Shown here in pieces: positions 1-11,254 of a stretch of DNA of 64,000 nt (position 1 is its first letter; each line of letters starts with the position of its first letter). The notes beneath the pieces were generated by a model. That model was given only the letters and a program-made list of their open reading frames with translations. It ran no database searches and was not told where the DNA came from. The DNA lies in the NCBI RefSeq assembly GCF_051622035.1, contig NC_135361.1, positions 27,025,205-27,089,204 of the forward strand, given 5' to 3'. This stretch comes from Arctopsyche grandis. Taxonomy: Eukaryota > Arthropoda > Insecta > Trichoptera > Hydropsychidae. Made by a program: the position numbers and the translations under genes.

Positions 1-20
1 GTTTTTTTTTTACTAAAAAA

Positions 21-1165
21 AATCGGGTGTGACCAACCCATGACTTTATCTATGTATTTGAGGAATATAAGAAGGTAACAAAACAAAATTCGATATTGAA
101 CTGATGACTATGATAGCGATACAAATTGAGCGCAAATGTATGGAAACTTGCACAAAACAAAAAAAGATCTACTTCCGGTTGTCAGATTTTGTTCAAATTT
201 TTTTATTACTAAAAATCACTATCAGTATTATACTCATGAAATATCAAGAAAATAAAAATAATTTTAAGGGTCAAAATAAAATAATGAAATATTGTTTTAA
301 AAAAAAATACTACTTACGGTTTACAAATCTAAACCAAAACCCTACCAGCTCTAAGTTAGTACATAAAGGATAGAAATATAAATTTTCAGCTTAATACGTT
401 CAGGGATGTGGACAGAGTAGTGGGCACAACATTTTCAACCTTTCTAAGAGAAAAAAACCCACTTCCGGTTTATAAAATTTAATAATTTTTTTTTCTTTTC
501 ATCACATTGCTACAAGAATTATACTTGAATTTTTTGTGACGAAAACAAATGTTTAAGGGGTCGAAAAAAATAGTGGAAGAAAAATCGTACAAGAGTAAAC
601 TGCCACTTCCGGTTGACAGATACTTACTAAATTTTATATATAACTTGGTATTAAGCTTAAACTTTTAGATATGAAATTTCAGTTCAATAAACCAAAAGGT
701 TTCTGAGAAAAACATAAAAAACCTCGATTCTCTAGAGTAAAAGTACTACTTCCGGTTCAGATAGAAATATTTAAAAAATATAAGGTTATAAAAATTATTA
801 TTTCTATCATATTTAAAAAAAAATCAGTCTGATTTAGTTAGTGGTTTGGGAGATAATTGAATTCAAAAACTTAAAAAAAAGAGGACACCTATAATGGGAG
901 GTACCATTTCCGGTCAACTTAAAAATTTGAAAAAAAATTACGACGTGTCGATAAGAATTTCATTAACCGATACTAAGTTTCATTTCGATAGGACTAACGG
1001 TGCTAAAAATATCCCCAAAATACACACACACACACACATTTTTTCTAGATCATGAATACGTGATCAGCGATCGATTCTGAGTTCGAATCAGTCAAAATCT
1101 CGAGTTCGAATTTTCGTATGATCACAAAACTTCATCTATTGTTACTACGTACATAGATAAAGTAA
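21..1165 (+). repeat. CCGGAAGT-box interspersed element, copy 1
   Basis: This is a full-length-looking copy of a repeat family found six times in the window. Boxes reading ACTTCCGGTT or close variants start near 171, 312, 471, 605, 748 and 906, all in the same orientation and 134-159 bp apart, so the element seems built from diverged units of about 150 bp. Its left end reads TCGGGTGTGACCAACCC and its right end contains a CA microsatellite (about 1,021-1,037) and TACATAGATAAAGTAA. ACTTTATCTATGTA near the left end recurs inverted at the right end. It has no credible ORF. The class is unresolved. Confidence 0.75.
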
Positions 1166-2452
1166 TAAGTTGTATCCTAATATTGGTAGTTGAAATATTT
1201 ATAAAAAAAATCAAATAATAATAAATATTCTCACTTGAACTAATCTCTTCAACATCTTTGATTTTGCCTAATCCTCTTCAACATCTTTGATTTTGCGAAA
1301 CCCGTGTTTGTGTGTTAACAGTAACATTTCCTGTTAGCAATTGACATACGTTCAACATAGGCATTTTGCGGTGGGATGGTGAACAAGTATTGTTAACTTG
1401 ATAACCTTATTAGAACTTTATAATAGCAGAGTAATTATAAATTAATTACATACATATATGTATATTTTTCTATAATAAATGTGATCGAGCTTATCAACTG
1501 TGAATAGCTAAAAATTATTATTCCATTGCTACAAACCGACGTTGAAGAGGACATTGAAGAGATTTCGAACCCACCATTTGCCTATTGTCCCAGGGTTTTA
1601 CGCAAAGAAAAAAATGCATTCAATAGCCTCTAACATGAGGGTAGTAAAATTTTATAACCCATTTGTCTTTTTACATATTTTCGTCCATTTGTGTAGACAA
1701 TTCATCTGTCAATCATAGAACTAATTTCAAAATATATTATTGTTTTGCCATCTCTATTCAACGCGCGTGATTTTTTTTACATTTACATTTTAATTGTCTT
1801 TTACATGTCAAAATTAAATTTTGTATGCAACCCTTACGCATAATAGTTAGTTGTAAATGATGCAATATTAATGTGAAACATAAAGGAGGTATGTAAAAAT
1901 AATTTTAGCTGTAAATTTCTAATGTCTGCCTTTTTTACATACCTCCTTTTTTCTACAATACAATGTCCGATTCATACATTTGTTTTTTGCTAAACACTAA
2001 GTAAAATCTCTCCATCGTTAATCCGAATAGTCGTAATTCGAGACTTGACTGTAAAATAATACATTAAATTTATCTAAATTAATATTTGATATTCTTGCCT
2101 TATAATTGTATAATGAAATATTAAGTTTAAAAAAACTTTCATTATACATATAGCTTGCGAATGTACACTAGAAGACTTATTTGCAGAAGAAATAAAATAA
2201 TTGCATTTTTAAACAAAATTTTTGAAAAAAATTATGTGAATTTGATCTAGAGACGCCGTGAAGGTCACATTCAATGTTAAAACTCGAAGTACACGTGACC
2301 GCTGGCTGGGAACTGTTTTATCAAAATAAAACGTGGCGTTCAACGTTTATTTATTTATATATTATCTTAGCTATAAAGCTAATTTTAAAAATACATCTTA
2401 ATTACTTAACTCTAAATAACTCTAAAATTTATAATTATCTTATATGTAATGT
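1166..2452. other. Intergenic, no gene seen
   Basis: AT-rich sequence without a supported ORF. A 24-bp segment (CCTCTTCAACATCTTTGATT and following bases) is tandemly doubled near 1,245-1,297. An 18-bp inverted repeat lies at 1,882-1,949. Nothing else is recognisable. Confidence 0.5.
1882..1949. repeat. Perfect 18-bp inverted repeat (hairpin)
   Basis: The arms AAAGGAGGTATGTAAAAA (1,882-1,899) and TTTTTACATACCTCCTTT (1,932-1,949) are exact reverse complements separated by 32 bp. A related left half (AAAGGAGGTTTGTAATAA) occurs near 56,888, which suggests a small dispersed element. Confidence 0.6.
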
Positions 2453-2495
2453 CCCTCACATAGGTCTTTGCACCTCTGTGAGGGTGTTAAACTAA
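2453..2495 (+). other. Helitron-like 3' terminus (hairpin plus CTAA)
   Basis: CCCTCACATAGGT (2,453-2,465) pairs with ACCTCTGTGAGGG (2,472-2,484) with one mismatch and a 6-nt loop. It is followed 7 nt later by CTAA and then T. Helitrons end in a short hairpin followed by CTRR and insert between A and T, so this could be a Helitron 3' end. I see no matching 5' TC end or Rep/helicase ORF, and CTAAT also belongs to the adjoining tandem repeat, so the call is tentative. Confidence 0.35.
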
Positions 2496-3834
2496 TTCAA
2501 TGACATACGCTTAAAAAGTAATTTTTTCAATTTAAATAAGTAAACATTGGATACGGTTTAGAACCCCTGACATTTAAACTAATTCATTAACATCTGCAAT
2601 ACGCATAAAAACTTTTTTTTTTCATTTTAAATAAGAAAAAATTGGATACGGTTGAGAACCCCTGTCATTCATACTAATTTAATAACGCCCGCGATGTGTA
2701 GGATAAAAAGTAAATTATTCATTTGAAATAAAGTAAATTTTGGAGACGGTTGAGAAGCCCTGCCATATAAACTAATGCAATGTAATCTGCAGTTCATACG
2801 CTCGGAAAGTTTTTTTTTTTTACAATTTAAATACGTAAATATTGGATACGGTTGAGAAACCCTGTCATTTATATTAATTTAAGAACGCCCGCGATGTGTA
2901 CGATAAAAAGTAAATTATTCATTTGAAATAAAGTAAATTTTGGAGACGGTTGAGAAGCCCTGCCATATAAACTAATGCAATGTAATCTGCAGTTCATACG
3001 CTCGGAAAGTTTTTTTTTCAATTTAAATACGTAAATATTGGATACGGTTGAGAACCCCTGTCATTTATACTAATTTAATAACGCCCGCGATGTGTACGAT
3101 AAAAAGTAAATTATTCATTTGAAATAAAGTAAATTTTGGAGACGGTTGAGAAGCCCTGCCATATAAACTAATTCAATGTAATCTGCAGTTCATACGCTTA
3201 GAAAGTTTTTTTTTTTCAATTTAAATACGTAAATATTGGATACGGTTGAGAACCCCTGTCATTTATACTAATTTAATAACGCCCGCGATGTGTACGATAA
3301 AAAGTAAATTATTCATTTGAAATAAAGTAAATTTTGGAGACGGTTGAGAAGCCCTGCCATATAAACTAATTCAATGTAATCTGCAGTTCATACGCTTAGA
3401 AAGTTTTTTTTTTCAATTTAAATAAGAAAATATTGGATACGGTTGAGAACCCCTGACATTTATACTAATTCAATGACATCTTAAAATGATATTCAATGAG
3501 TCACAATGACATTCGCTTAAAATGTAATTGTTCAATTTAAATAAGAATATGTTGGTACGGTTGAGAACACCTTTAATTTATAATAATTTAATAACATCCG
3601 CGATCTATACGATAAAAAGTACCATATACATCGATAAATATAATACAATAAAAAGTTACTTTTGCCATTAAAATAGGATAATTTAGGATTTTTGAACATT
3701 TTGTCGCTTGAACATTTTTTCCGTTTACATTTTGTCGCGGGTACATTTTGTCGCGGGTACATTTTGTCAGTGCACTAATTTTCGGGTACATTTTGTCGTT
3801 GAACATTTTGGACTTGCACCAATTGTCGCGTCCC
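2496..3834. repeat. 198-bp tandem array ending in GACAAAATGTACCC minisatellite
   Basis: About five tandem units of roughly 195-200 bp, each containing CGGTTGAGAACCCCTGTCAT and GATAAAAAGTAAATTATTCA, run from 2,500 to about 3,590. From about 3,695 the sequence becomes a short minisatellite of ACATTTTGTCGCGGGT units and ends at CAATTGTCGCGTCCCC (3,834). The same end is a terminal inverted repeat of the element at 20,020-21,243, so this is a one-ended relative of it. It directly abuts the CCGGAAGT-box element at 3,835. Confidence 0.75.
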
Positions 3835-5027
3835 CTACGAATTCTGACCAAAACGTTACCAAATTTAAGTTATAACATAAATAATACAAATATAATTTTT
3901 CAGCTTAATACTTTCAGGGGTGTGGACAGGATCCAGGCGACAACATTTTTGACCTTTCTAAGAGGAGAAAATCCCACTTCCGGTTCATTAAATATGGTGA
4001 TTTTATTTTTTATTTTTACTTAAAATCACTATCTTATTATACAAAATAAATATTACGACGCTTAAAATAATTTAAAAGGTCAAAATAAAATAATTAAAAA
4101 TAATGAAATATTGTTTTAAAAAAAAAATACTACTTCCGGTTTACGAATTCTGACCAAAACGTTACCAAATCTAAGTTAGTACATAAAGAATAAAAAATAC
4201 AAATATAATTTTTCAGTTTAATACGATCAGGGGTGTGGACAGGATCCAGGCGACAACATTTTTGACCTTTCTAAGAGGAGAAAATCCCACTTCCGGTTTA
4301 TTAAATTTAGTGATTTTTTTTTTCATCACATTAATACAAAAATTATACTTTTTCGTGAAGATCACACATGTTTAAGGGGTCGAAAAGAATAGTGGAAGAT
4401 AAATCGAACAAGAGTAAACTGCCACTTCCGGTTGAGGTATGCTTACCAAATTTTACTCATAACTTGTTATTACGCTTAAACTTCTAGATATAAAATTTCA
4501 AATCAATAAACCAAAAGGTTTCTGAGAAAAACATAAAAAATCTCGATTATCTAGAGTAAAACTACTACTTCCGGTTCAGATAAAAATATTTAAAAAATAT
4601 AAGGTTATAGATATTATTATTTATATTACATGTAAAAAAAATTAATCCAATTCAGTTAGCGGTTTGGGAGATAATTGAATTCAAAAACTTAAAAAGAAGA
4701 GGATACTTATAAGGGAAGGTACCATTTCCGGTCAACTTAAAAATTTGAAAAAAAATTTCGTCATTTCTATAAGAATTTCAGTACCCGATACCAAGTTTTG
4801 GCTCGATAGGACTAACGGTGTTCAAAAAATCCCCAAAATACACACACACACACACAGACACACACACACACAGACACACAAACACACACAGACACACACA
4901 TTTTTTCTAGATCATGAAAACGTGATCAGTAATCGATTCTGAGTTCGAATCAGTCAAAATCTCGAGTTCGAATTTTCGCATGATCACAAAACTTCATCTA
5001 TTGTTACTACGTACATAGATAAAGTAA
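3835..5027 (+). repeat. CCGGAAGT-box element, copy 2
   Basis: Same family and orientation as copy 1, beginning inside the element at TACGAATTCTGACCAAAACG where the foldback relic joins it, and finishing at TACATAGATAAAGTAA. ACTTCCGGTT boxes recur about every 150 bp (for example near 3,976, 4,133, 4,291, 4,425, 4,568). One box pair is repeated relative to copy 1 (the CCACTTCCGG plus TACTTCCGG units), a small version of the expansion in the 37-43 kb copy. A CACACA/GACACA microsatellite lies at about 4,839-4,900. Confidence 0.75.
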
Positions 5028-5039
5028 AAATTGAACACG

Positions 5040-5320
5040 TGTTCGATGACGTCACCGATCTACGGACGACGAACGAACGAACCAAGGATACATACATGTA
5101 GGAATGATTTTTAAACGAGCCTAGCCGTAATTGTGGTTGGTCAAACTGCAAGGGATAAAGTGTGTGTGTGGTATGCATGGGAGAGACCGGATGCGTGTTG
5201 TTATGGTAACTTGTTGGAGAACGAGCCCGAAGACACATGTACAATAAATAGTCTGACACTTAATCTGTGCGTTTCGCTTGGAATCCTTCACATCCGGATC
5301 CTATATTTGGGGGCTTTGTC
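5040..5320 (+). mobile_element. Probable 5' LTR end and primer-binding site
   Basis: Upstream of the gag ORF is a GC-richer stretch with an AATAAA-type signal (ACAATAAATAG near 5,241) and then TGGGGGCTTTGTCCGGGAT at about 5,307. This resembles a retroelement primer-binding site complementary to tRNA-Pro (expected TGGGGGCTCGTCCGGGAT), with C replaced by TT. I cannot find the LTR's left end or a second LTR. Confidence 0.4.
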
Positions 5321-5386
5321 CGGGATGCCCGAAGACATTCCAGTGACAGCCAGGAGCGGTCAGACGACGACGCGGAGTTTTGACAG

Positions 5387-6247
5387 TTGAGGTTAGGACG
5401 CGCGATGACAGCGAGAACGCGTACGAGCAAAAAGACGACGCCGATGACGTCACGCCACGCTACGATGATGATATCCACGACGAGAAAGACGACGCCAGTG
5501 GCAACGACGACTAGGGAGATACCACAGTTCAATTTCCGAGATCTGGAGGTTGGTTTCGGTCTGCCGAAATATAACGGCAGAAATAGCCCTATTGCATTGT
5601 GGATTGAGCGCCTCGAAGAAAACGCGCAAATCCTCGGCTGGACGGAGACACAACAGTTGGTGTATGGGCGGATGCTGTGTGAAGGAACTGCCAAGGATTT
5701 CTTGGACTCGGAAACGGGCATAATCACGTGGGCGATACTAAAAGAACGATTGACCAGAGAGTTTGGCCATCAGGTGAATAGTGCGGACGTGCACCGGGAG
5801 CTAAGATTGGAGAAAAGGGGAAGATCGGAAGATAGCTTAAGCTATATCTACAGGATGAAAGGGATCGCAGCCAAGTGTAGCTTTATTGAGGAGGAAGCGA
5901 TTATCGCGTATATAATTGGTGGACTTGGGTTTGATAAGTACGAAAAATTGATGCTGAGCGGGGCTGGATCTATTGAGGAGCTGAAGACGCGAGTTACGCA
6001 GTGCGAGAAAATTAGAGAGGACGACGAACCCAGGGTGACGGGGCCCGTGAGAAACCGTGAAAACCGAGAAAGACAGAGTTCACGATGCTACAATTGCGGT
6101 GGACGGGGTCATTTAGCAGCCGACTGTAAGTTTAAGAAGAGAGGAACTCGTTGTTTCAATTGTAACGAGTTTGGGCACATATCAGCTCAATGTAACAGCA
6201 CCAAAACAAAGACTGTCTTGACAATACAAGAAGAAATAAGAAAATAA
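5387..6247 (+). CDS. gag: Gag polyprotein of a Gypsy-like LTR retrotransposon
   Basis: A 286-aa ORF, markedly GC-richer than its surroundings. The Thr/Arg-rich N-terminus is followed by a capsid-like region (about residues 47-200), typical of Retrotrans_gag, and then a basic linker. Two CCHC zinc knuckles, CYNCGGRGHLAADC and CFNCNEFGHISAQC, lie at about residues 234-269 and would bind RNA. Translation may begin at the internal Met at about 5,405. Its role would be assembly of the retrotransposon particle. The ORF ends in TAA, but the same frame stays open to 6,559. No protease, reverse transcriptase or integrase follows, because a GC-rich tandem array takes over. The element is therefore not autonomous. 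Confidence 0.85.
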   Translation: MRLGRAMTARTRTSKKTTPMTSRHATMMISTTRKTTPVATTTREIPQFNFRDLEVGFGLPKYNGRNSPIALWIERLEENAQILGWTETQQLVYGRMLCEGTAKDFLDSETGIITWAILKERLTREFGHQVNSADVHRELRLEKRGRSEDSLSYIYRMKGIAAKCSFIEEEAIIAYIIGGLGFDKYEKLMLSGAGSIEELKTRVTQCEKIREDDEPRVTGPVRNRENRERQSSRCYNCGGRGHLAADCKFKKRGTRCFNCNEFGHISAQCNSTKTKTVLTIQEEIRK

Positions 6248-6559
6248 GTCAGTATCCCGGGTGCCGCCCTGTTGGGTAGCCCCATCACAGAATCCGTTCT
6301 TATATGCATTGACGGCAACAAAGTGAAATTTGTTAATAAACCGTGTGTTTTGATGGAGGTTAACTTAGAACGGAGTCTGCCGAGGAGGAAAAAAGAGCAA
6401 AAGATGAGGGATCGTAAGGAAGTGTGGCAACAGGCATGTAAAAGACAATTTAAATGTCACAAAAGACCTTTGCAGCAACGGGCTTCACGAGAGATGTCTG
6501 CTCAAGCAGAACTCATTGTTTCCAATAATAACGAAGGCGAAGCCTTAGACGGCATTTAA
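6248..6559 (+). pseudogene. Truncated reading frame downstream of gag
   Basis: After the gag TAA the same frame continues for about 100 codons (SIPGAALLGSPITESVLICI near the start, then a Lys/Arg-rich stretch). This position would hold the protease or pol start of a Gypsy element, but I see no DTG/DSG protease motif. The frame ends inside the first unit of the GC-rich array, so the rest of pol has been lost. It could also be unrelated sequence. Confidence 0.4.
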
Positions 6560-7135
6560 TCATGGGGGCGCGGAGGGGCGAAGCCCTAAAAGGCATTAAC
6601 TAAGGGGGGCGAAGCCCTAAACGGCAATTAATCTTGGGGGCGCGGGGGGCGAAGCCCTAAAAGGCAACTGATCATGGGGGCGAAGCCTTAGACGGCATTT
6701 AATCATGGGGGCGCGGAGGGGCGAAGCCCTAAAAGGCATTAACTAAGGGGGGCGAAGCCCTAAACGGCAATTAATCTTGGGGGCGTGGGGGGCGAAGCCC
6801 TAAAAGGCAACTGATCATGGGGGCGAAGCCTTAGACGGCATTTAATCATGGGGGCGCGGAGGGGCGAAGCCCTAAAAGGCATTAACTAAGGGGGGCGAAG
6901 CCCTAAACGGCAATTAATCTTGGGGGCGCGGGGGGCGAAGCCCTAAAAGGCATTAACTAAGGGGGGCGAAGCCCTAGACGGCATTTAATCATGGGGGTGC
7001 GGAGGGGCGAAGCCCTAAAAGGCATTAACTAAGGGGGGCGAAGCCCTAAACGGCAATTGCTCATGGGGCGTGGAGGGGCGAAGCCCTAGAAGGCAAAGGC
7101 TCAGGGGGGCGCCGAGGGCGAAGCCCTAGAAGGCA
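6539..7135. repeat. GC-rich tandem array, 143-bp higher-order unit
   Basis: Short monomers of about 36 bp, each with a GGGGCGAAGCCCTA core and a spacer such as AAGGCATTAACTAAGG, are arranged in a higher-order unit. Its landmark GAAGCC(T/C)TAGACGGCATTT falls at 6,539, 6,682, 6,825 and 6,968, exactly 143 bp apart. The last monomers (from about 7,040) are more diverged. Confidence 0.85.
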
Positions 7136-7310
7136 AAAAAAAATTTTGATTTTTTTTTTTGATTTTTTAAAAATTTTTTTTTAATTTTTTTTTATTTTTT
7201 TTTTTATTTTTTTTTTAATTTTTTTTTTTGATTTTTTTTTTATTTTTTTTTTATTTTTTTTTTTAATTTTTAAATTTTTTTTTAATTTTTTTTTTTTTTT
7301 AATTAAATTA
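7136..7310. repeat. T-rich low-complexity tract
   Basis: Runs of T broken by single A or G bases. No other content. Confidence 0.8.
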
Positions 7311-7528
<218 letters not shown>

Positions 7529-7554
7529 AAGTCTCTTTCCAAATTATATATTAG

Positions 7555-7870
7555 AAGTCAATTGTTTTTAAATTTGTTATATTATATTGTCAATTGTACT
7601 AAAAATGAAAGATAAAATACCCGACTATAGATTTCAATATTCATTTTGAACAGGAAATTGACAGATTTTGAGACGTCGACAGAACAACACGAAGATATAG
7701 AAAAATCGCGCGATTTAAAAAACACATACATATGTATATCTCGCAATTTCGAGCCAATCAACATTTTTTATAACCAGATTCGTGTTCACTGGGCATAGAT
7801 CTATGAGAAAAGTCATATCTCGTCTCTGAACCAAAAATAAGTCGTCATTTGTCGAACAGTGTTATTTAAG
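7555..7870 (-). repeat. Interspersed repeat R1, copy 1
   Basis: One of four copies of a sequence of about 330 bp (others at 29,790-30,150 +, 46,590-46,960 - and 60,020-60,350 +). Landmarks on its + strand are GACGAGATATGACTTTTCT and AATGAATATTGGAATCTAT. A short frame around SVDVSKSVNFLFKMNI is shared by the copies but is broken differently in each. The class is unknown. Confidence 0.65.
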
Positions 7871-8269
7871 TTATTTTTGTATGTTGCGTAAAAAAAACAT
7901 TATGTTATTGTTCAACAATACATAAATTTACATATATCTTGTTCGTATGTACATATGATTATAATACAACAGATGCGCATTATATTATTGTACATTCTAA
8001 AAGCAGCACAATGGATTAATCAATTTTGATGTCAGACGAGTTTGAACCAATAATTACTTTATCGAGTTATACAATTTGCAACAATAAATTAAATAATATA
8101 TTAAATAAAACTGACAAGTAAAGCTGTGTAACTTTCACTAAAGACAGTGATGCCGAACATACGCTCAAAAACTAAAATTGAAGTTTAAATAGATGCTGCG
8201 TCTTATGTCATTATTAGGGCATCCAATCCCGGGATCATACATACTCACTTAATTTACAACAAAAAAATA
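7871..8269. other. Intergenic; start of duplicated block I
   Basis: No gene. From about 7,940 to 8,095 the sequence matches 60,645-60,795 (shared landmark AAAAGCAGCACAATGGA), marking the left part of the block repeated near the right end of the window. Confidence 0.55.
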
Positions 8270-8478
8270 GTGCATGGTAAACGGTACATACTCATGTACA
8301 TACTCACTTAATTTCCGCGAGCAGGATACAACATGAACAAGAGGAACAGGCTTTTCCTCCCGTATTAATGTGCGCGCGCAGAATACGGGAGGAAAAGCAT
8401 GTTCCTCTTGTTCCTGTTGTATCCTGCTCGCGGAAATTAAGTAAGTATGTACGTGAGTATGTACCGTTTACCATGCAC
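8270..8478. repeat. Palindrome of about 209 bp
   Basis: Two arms of about 100 bp are near-perfect reverse complements. GTGCATGGTAAACGGTACAT starts the left arm and ATGTACCGTTTACCATGCAC closes the right arm. The centre is GTGCGCGCGC near 8,371. Part of the arm (GAGCAGGATACAAC, GGAACAAGAGGAAC) recurs inside the MITE at 22,928-23,096, so it is probably a dimeric or foldback derivative of that family. A transcript would fold into one long hairpin. Confidence 0.8.
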
Positions 8479-8753
8479 CATTTTTTTCGATCTTTCGACT
8501 TAAGATCTTTCGATTTTCGATCTTTGCCTTCCGATATTTGTGTTTCCAGTAATTTAACATTCTGTCTCATCACGTAGACCCGTTCTGGACGCATGCACTC
8601 TTCATCGTCAACTTCAACATTATTTTGCTAATGAAAATATATATTTTTATTTTTCATTTTCATAATAATATTATGAATGATTTTGTGCCGAACAAATATT
8701 GTAGCATATATGTATGTATTGAACAATACGGAAAATAAATTCAATTAAAAATT

Positions 8754-8921
8754 GACGTCAAAGCTCGATGGAACAGCATGTTTTTCATGTTGCAGCGATT
8801 TTTTGAAGTTAAAAACTGTATTTTAAAGTCATTGATTGATGTGGATTCACTCGTTTCATTTGAAGAGAAAGAATTTGAACTGATTCATGATTTGGTGAAA
8901 ACGCTAGAATCTGTATATTAA
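8754..8921 (+). pseudogene. hAT transposase fragment
   Basis: About 56 codons open in one frame, beginning near GACGTCAAAGCTCGATGG and ending in TAA at 8,919-8,921. The peptide contains RWNSMFFMLQRFFEVK and EFELIHDLVKTLE, both typical of the central region of hAT-family transposases (TRWNS motif; FELI-LVK-LEP block). There is no zinc finger, catalytic domain or dimerisation domain nearby, so this is a relic. Confidence 0.65.
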
Positions 8922-9183
8922 TATATTGATTATAATAATAATAATTAAATTAAGTACTATATAATAAACATAACTAATATAATAATATCTAAATACATAA
9001 ATACTGTATATTGTATTTTAAGTATGTTTGTTTTTACGTGTATTTTTTTAAATAAATACAAAAATATACAATACGATCAATAAACATCGAATAAAATATG
9101 ATTAATAACAAATTTTAAACAACAATACGAATTTATACAATAAACATCCTCAGAGACATCTATGGAGAGAAACCCGATGAATC

Positions 9184-11038
9184 CTGAGATTTATTTACTT
9201 ATTTATTTATTAATAGTTTTGGACCATTGTGGCATTACAGGAAGAACCTAATGCACCACAATGGCCTACATTTAACAAAGATAATACAAGTAAAAAAACA
9301 GAAAAATTAGATAGCAGAATAAAAAGATAATAAAAAGTAACAAAAGAAAAATAATAATGCAAATGAAATAGTACATAAAATGTCAAAGGAGAAAGAAAAA
9401 GTAAAATAAATCAACAAAATATGAATAAAAAATAAAATCACAGCGAGGCCCAAAATGGCAGAGAGTAGATTAAGATTCCACTCATTCATCACATTCAAAT
9501 TAAGAAAGTAATGATGAGCGCAGGTTATCAGATAAATATGTTAAAATAACATCCGATAATCTACGCTCCCCAAGGTGGAAAATATCACATTCAGAGACGG
9601 CAGCAACGATTGCATTGAGAAGTCGAATAGCTCTTGGAATAGGAGCCATTCGAAAAAGAACTGTGCGAGCAGCAGGTACAACCATCAAATGATGATGTCT
9701 ACCACGCACATAATTATTAGGGACATAATGTCCCAACTGTTCCAGCAACAACGGGCATGACGTATTACCACGCAATAGCTGGAGAACGAAACGAATTAAC
9801 GAGAAGTTTCTCCGAAGTTTAAGGGAATTATACCCAAACATGCCCAAAAGGAAAGGAGTAGGATAGAGATATGGGTAGTACCCATACTCTTTCTTATAAA
9901 GAAAACGAAGAAATGCTTTTTGCACTTTTTCGATAATAAGAGAGTAGTTTGCTTCATGCGGATTCCACACAATCGCATTATACTCTAGCTTACTTCTAAC
10001 AAGCGAGTTGAAAAGCAAGCGAGAAGACGAGGGGTTGGAGAATAATCTAGCATATCTCAAGACAAATCCAAGTCGACGAAAGGAAACGTCAGCGACTGTC
10101 TTGATGTGGTTGTGAAAGGTGAATTGAGGATCAAAAGTGATACCCAAGTCGACCATTAATTCCACACGCTTCAACAATACGGATCCAATGGAATATCCGT
10201 GACAATAAAGCGAATTCGCACGTCCATAACTCATAATGGTACATTTACTAGTATTCAGTTCAAGCCCTAAACTGGAACTGAACTCTAAAACAGCGTTAAT
10301 ATCCGCTTGAAGGAGAGAGGCTTGCCTCTCATCCTTAACAGCATAGAATAGTTTAACGTCGTCTGCAAACAAGAGACATGAAGCATTGCGTAGTACTTTA
10401 GGGAGGTTATTAATGACTATCGTAAATAGTAAAGGGCCTAAGGTGGACCCCTGAGTTACACCAGATCGCGTAAAAAATTAAGGAGATTCATAAATACAAA
10501 TTCTAACAAATTGCTTCCTATCACTAAGATAAGAAGCAAAGAGTTTAAGAAGACGCGGAGAAAAGCGCACTTCAGCTAATCTGATCATAAGAGCGTCATT
10601 ATTGACAAGATCAAATGCTTTTCGAAAGTCAAAGTAGGCTACATCAACTTGTTGTCCACGGTCAACTTTAGACAGGGTATAATATGAAAAGCAGGCAAGA
10701 TTAGTGGTAGTGGAACGACATGGTGAAAAACCATGCTGCTCATCACACAACAATCTTTTGAACTGCAAAAGAATCAAACGGTGAAGGATATTATCAAAAA
10801 TTTTGGGAATAGCCGAGATGATAGCAATAGGTCTGTAATTTTCAACCTCATTTTTAGAGCCACTTTTACATATGTATAGGAATGACTCTAGATAATTTCC
10901 ATTTTTCAGGATAATTACCAGAACCAAGAATAATGTTAAAAATAAACTGAAGAGGCTCTAAGAGCGAATTACAGCATGCCTTTAATACGTCAGGGGGCAC
11001 ACCGTCAGGCCCAACAGACCCCTTCAGATATAACAATA
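9184..11038 (-). mobile_element. 5'-truncated non-LTR retrotransposon (Jockey/I group)
   Basis: The 3' end near 9,184 carries an A-rich tail and the hairpin-like GACCATTGTGGCATTACAGG; a small 3'-end scrap recurs at about 45,220. The element reads leftward and is cut off near 11,038 within the RT N-terminus, a usual result of incomplete target-primed reverse transcription. The paralogous block at 61.1 kb lacks it. Confidence 0.75.
9500..10927 (-). pseudogene. Reverse transcriptase of the 9.2-11.0 kb element, one nonsense codon
   Basis: Two open segments (10,927-10,478 and 10,372-9,500) lie in the same frame. Between them a TAA follows YESP, after which translation resumes through SGVTQGSTLGPLLF and the catalytic LFADDVKLF. 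Upstream are YRPIAIISAIPKIF and VAYFDFRKAFDLVNND. These are the standard RT motifs in order, followed by a C-terminal region of about 240 aa. The endonuclease domain is missing. The enzyme would copy element RNA at a nicked target, but this copy cannot act without readthrough and an EN domain. Confidence 0.8.
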
Positions 11039-11254
11039 ACTAGGGAAAGCCAATTTTGCAGGAATCGTTTCAATGAAAATCAGAAAAATTGGTCTCTATG
11101 TGTGTATACCAGGTTGCATTTGGAAATATGTTTTTTTTTAGTTGAGAAATACTGAAACGGGAGTATGTGTCCTTAGATGGAAATATTTAGATTAATTTTA
11201 ATTTTAACTAAATAAATTCTTTTAACGAATAATATTACATTTTTATTCGTATAG

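Noticed and set aside
4745-4942. His/Thr-rich ORF
   Set aside because: Produced by the CACACA/GACACA microsatellite in the CCGGAAGT-box element.
5133-5390. ORF preceding gag
   Set aside because: Covers the LTR-like region and primer-binding site; no protein motif.
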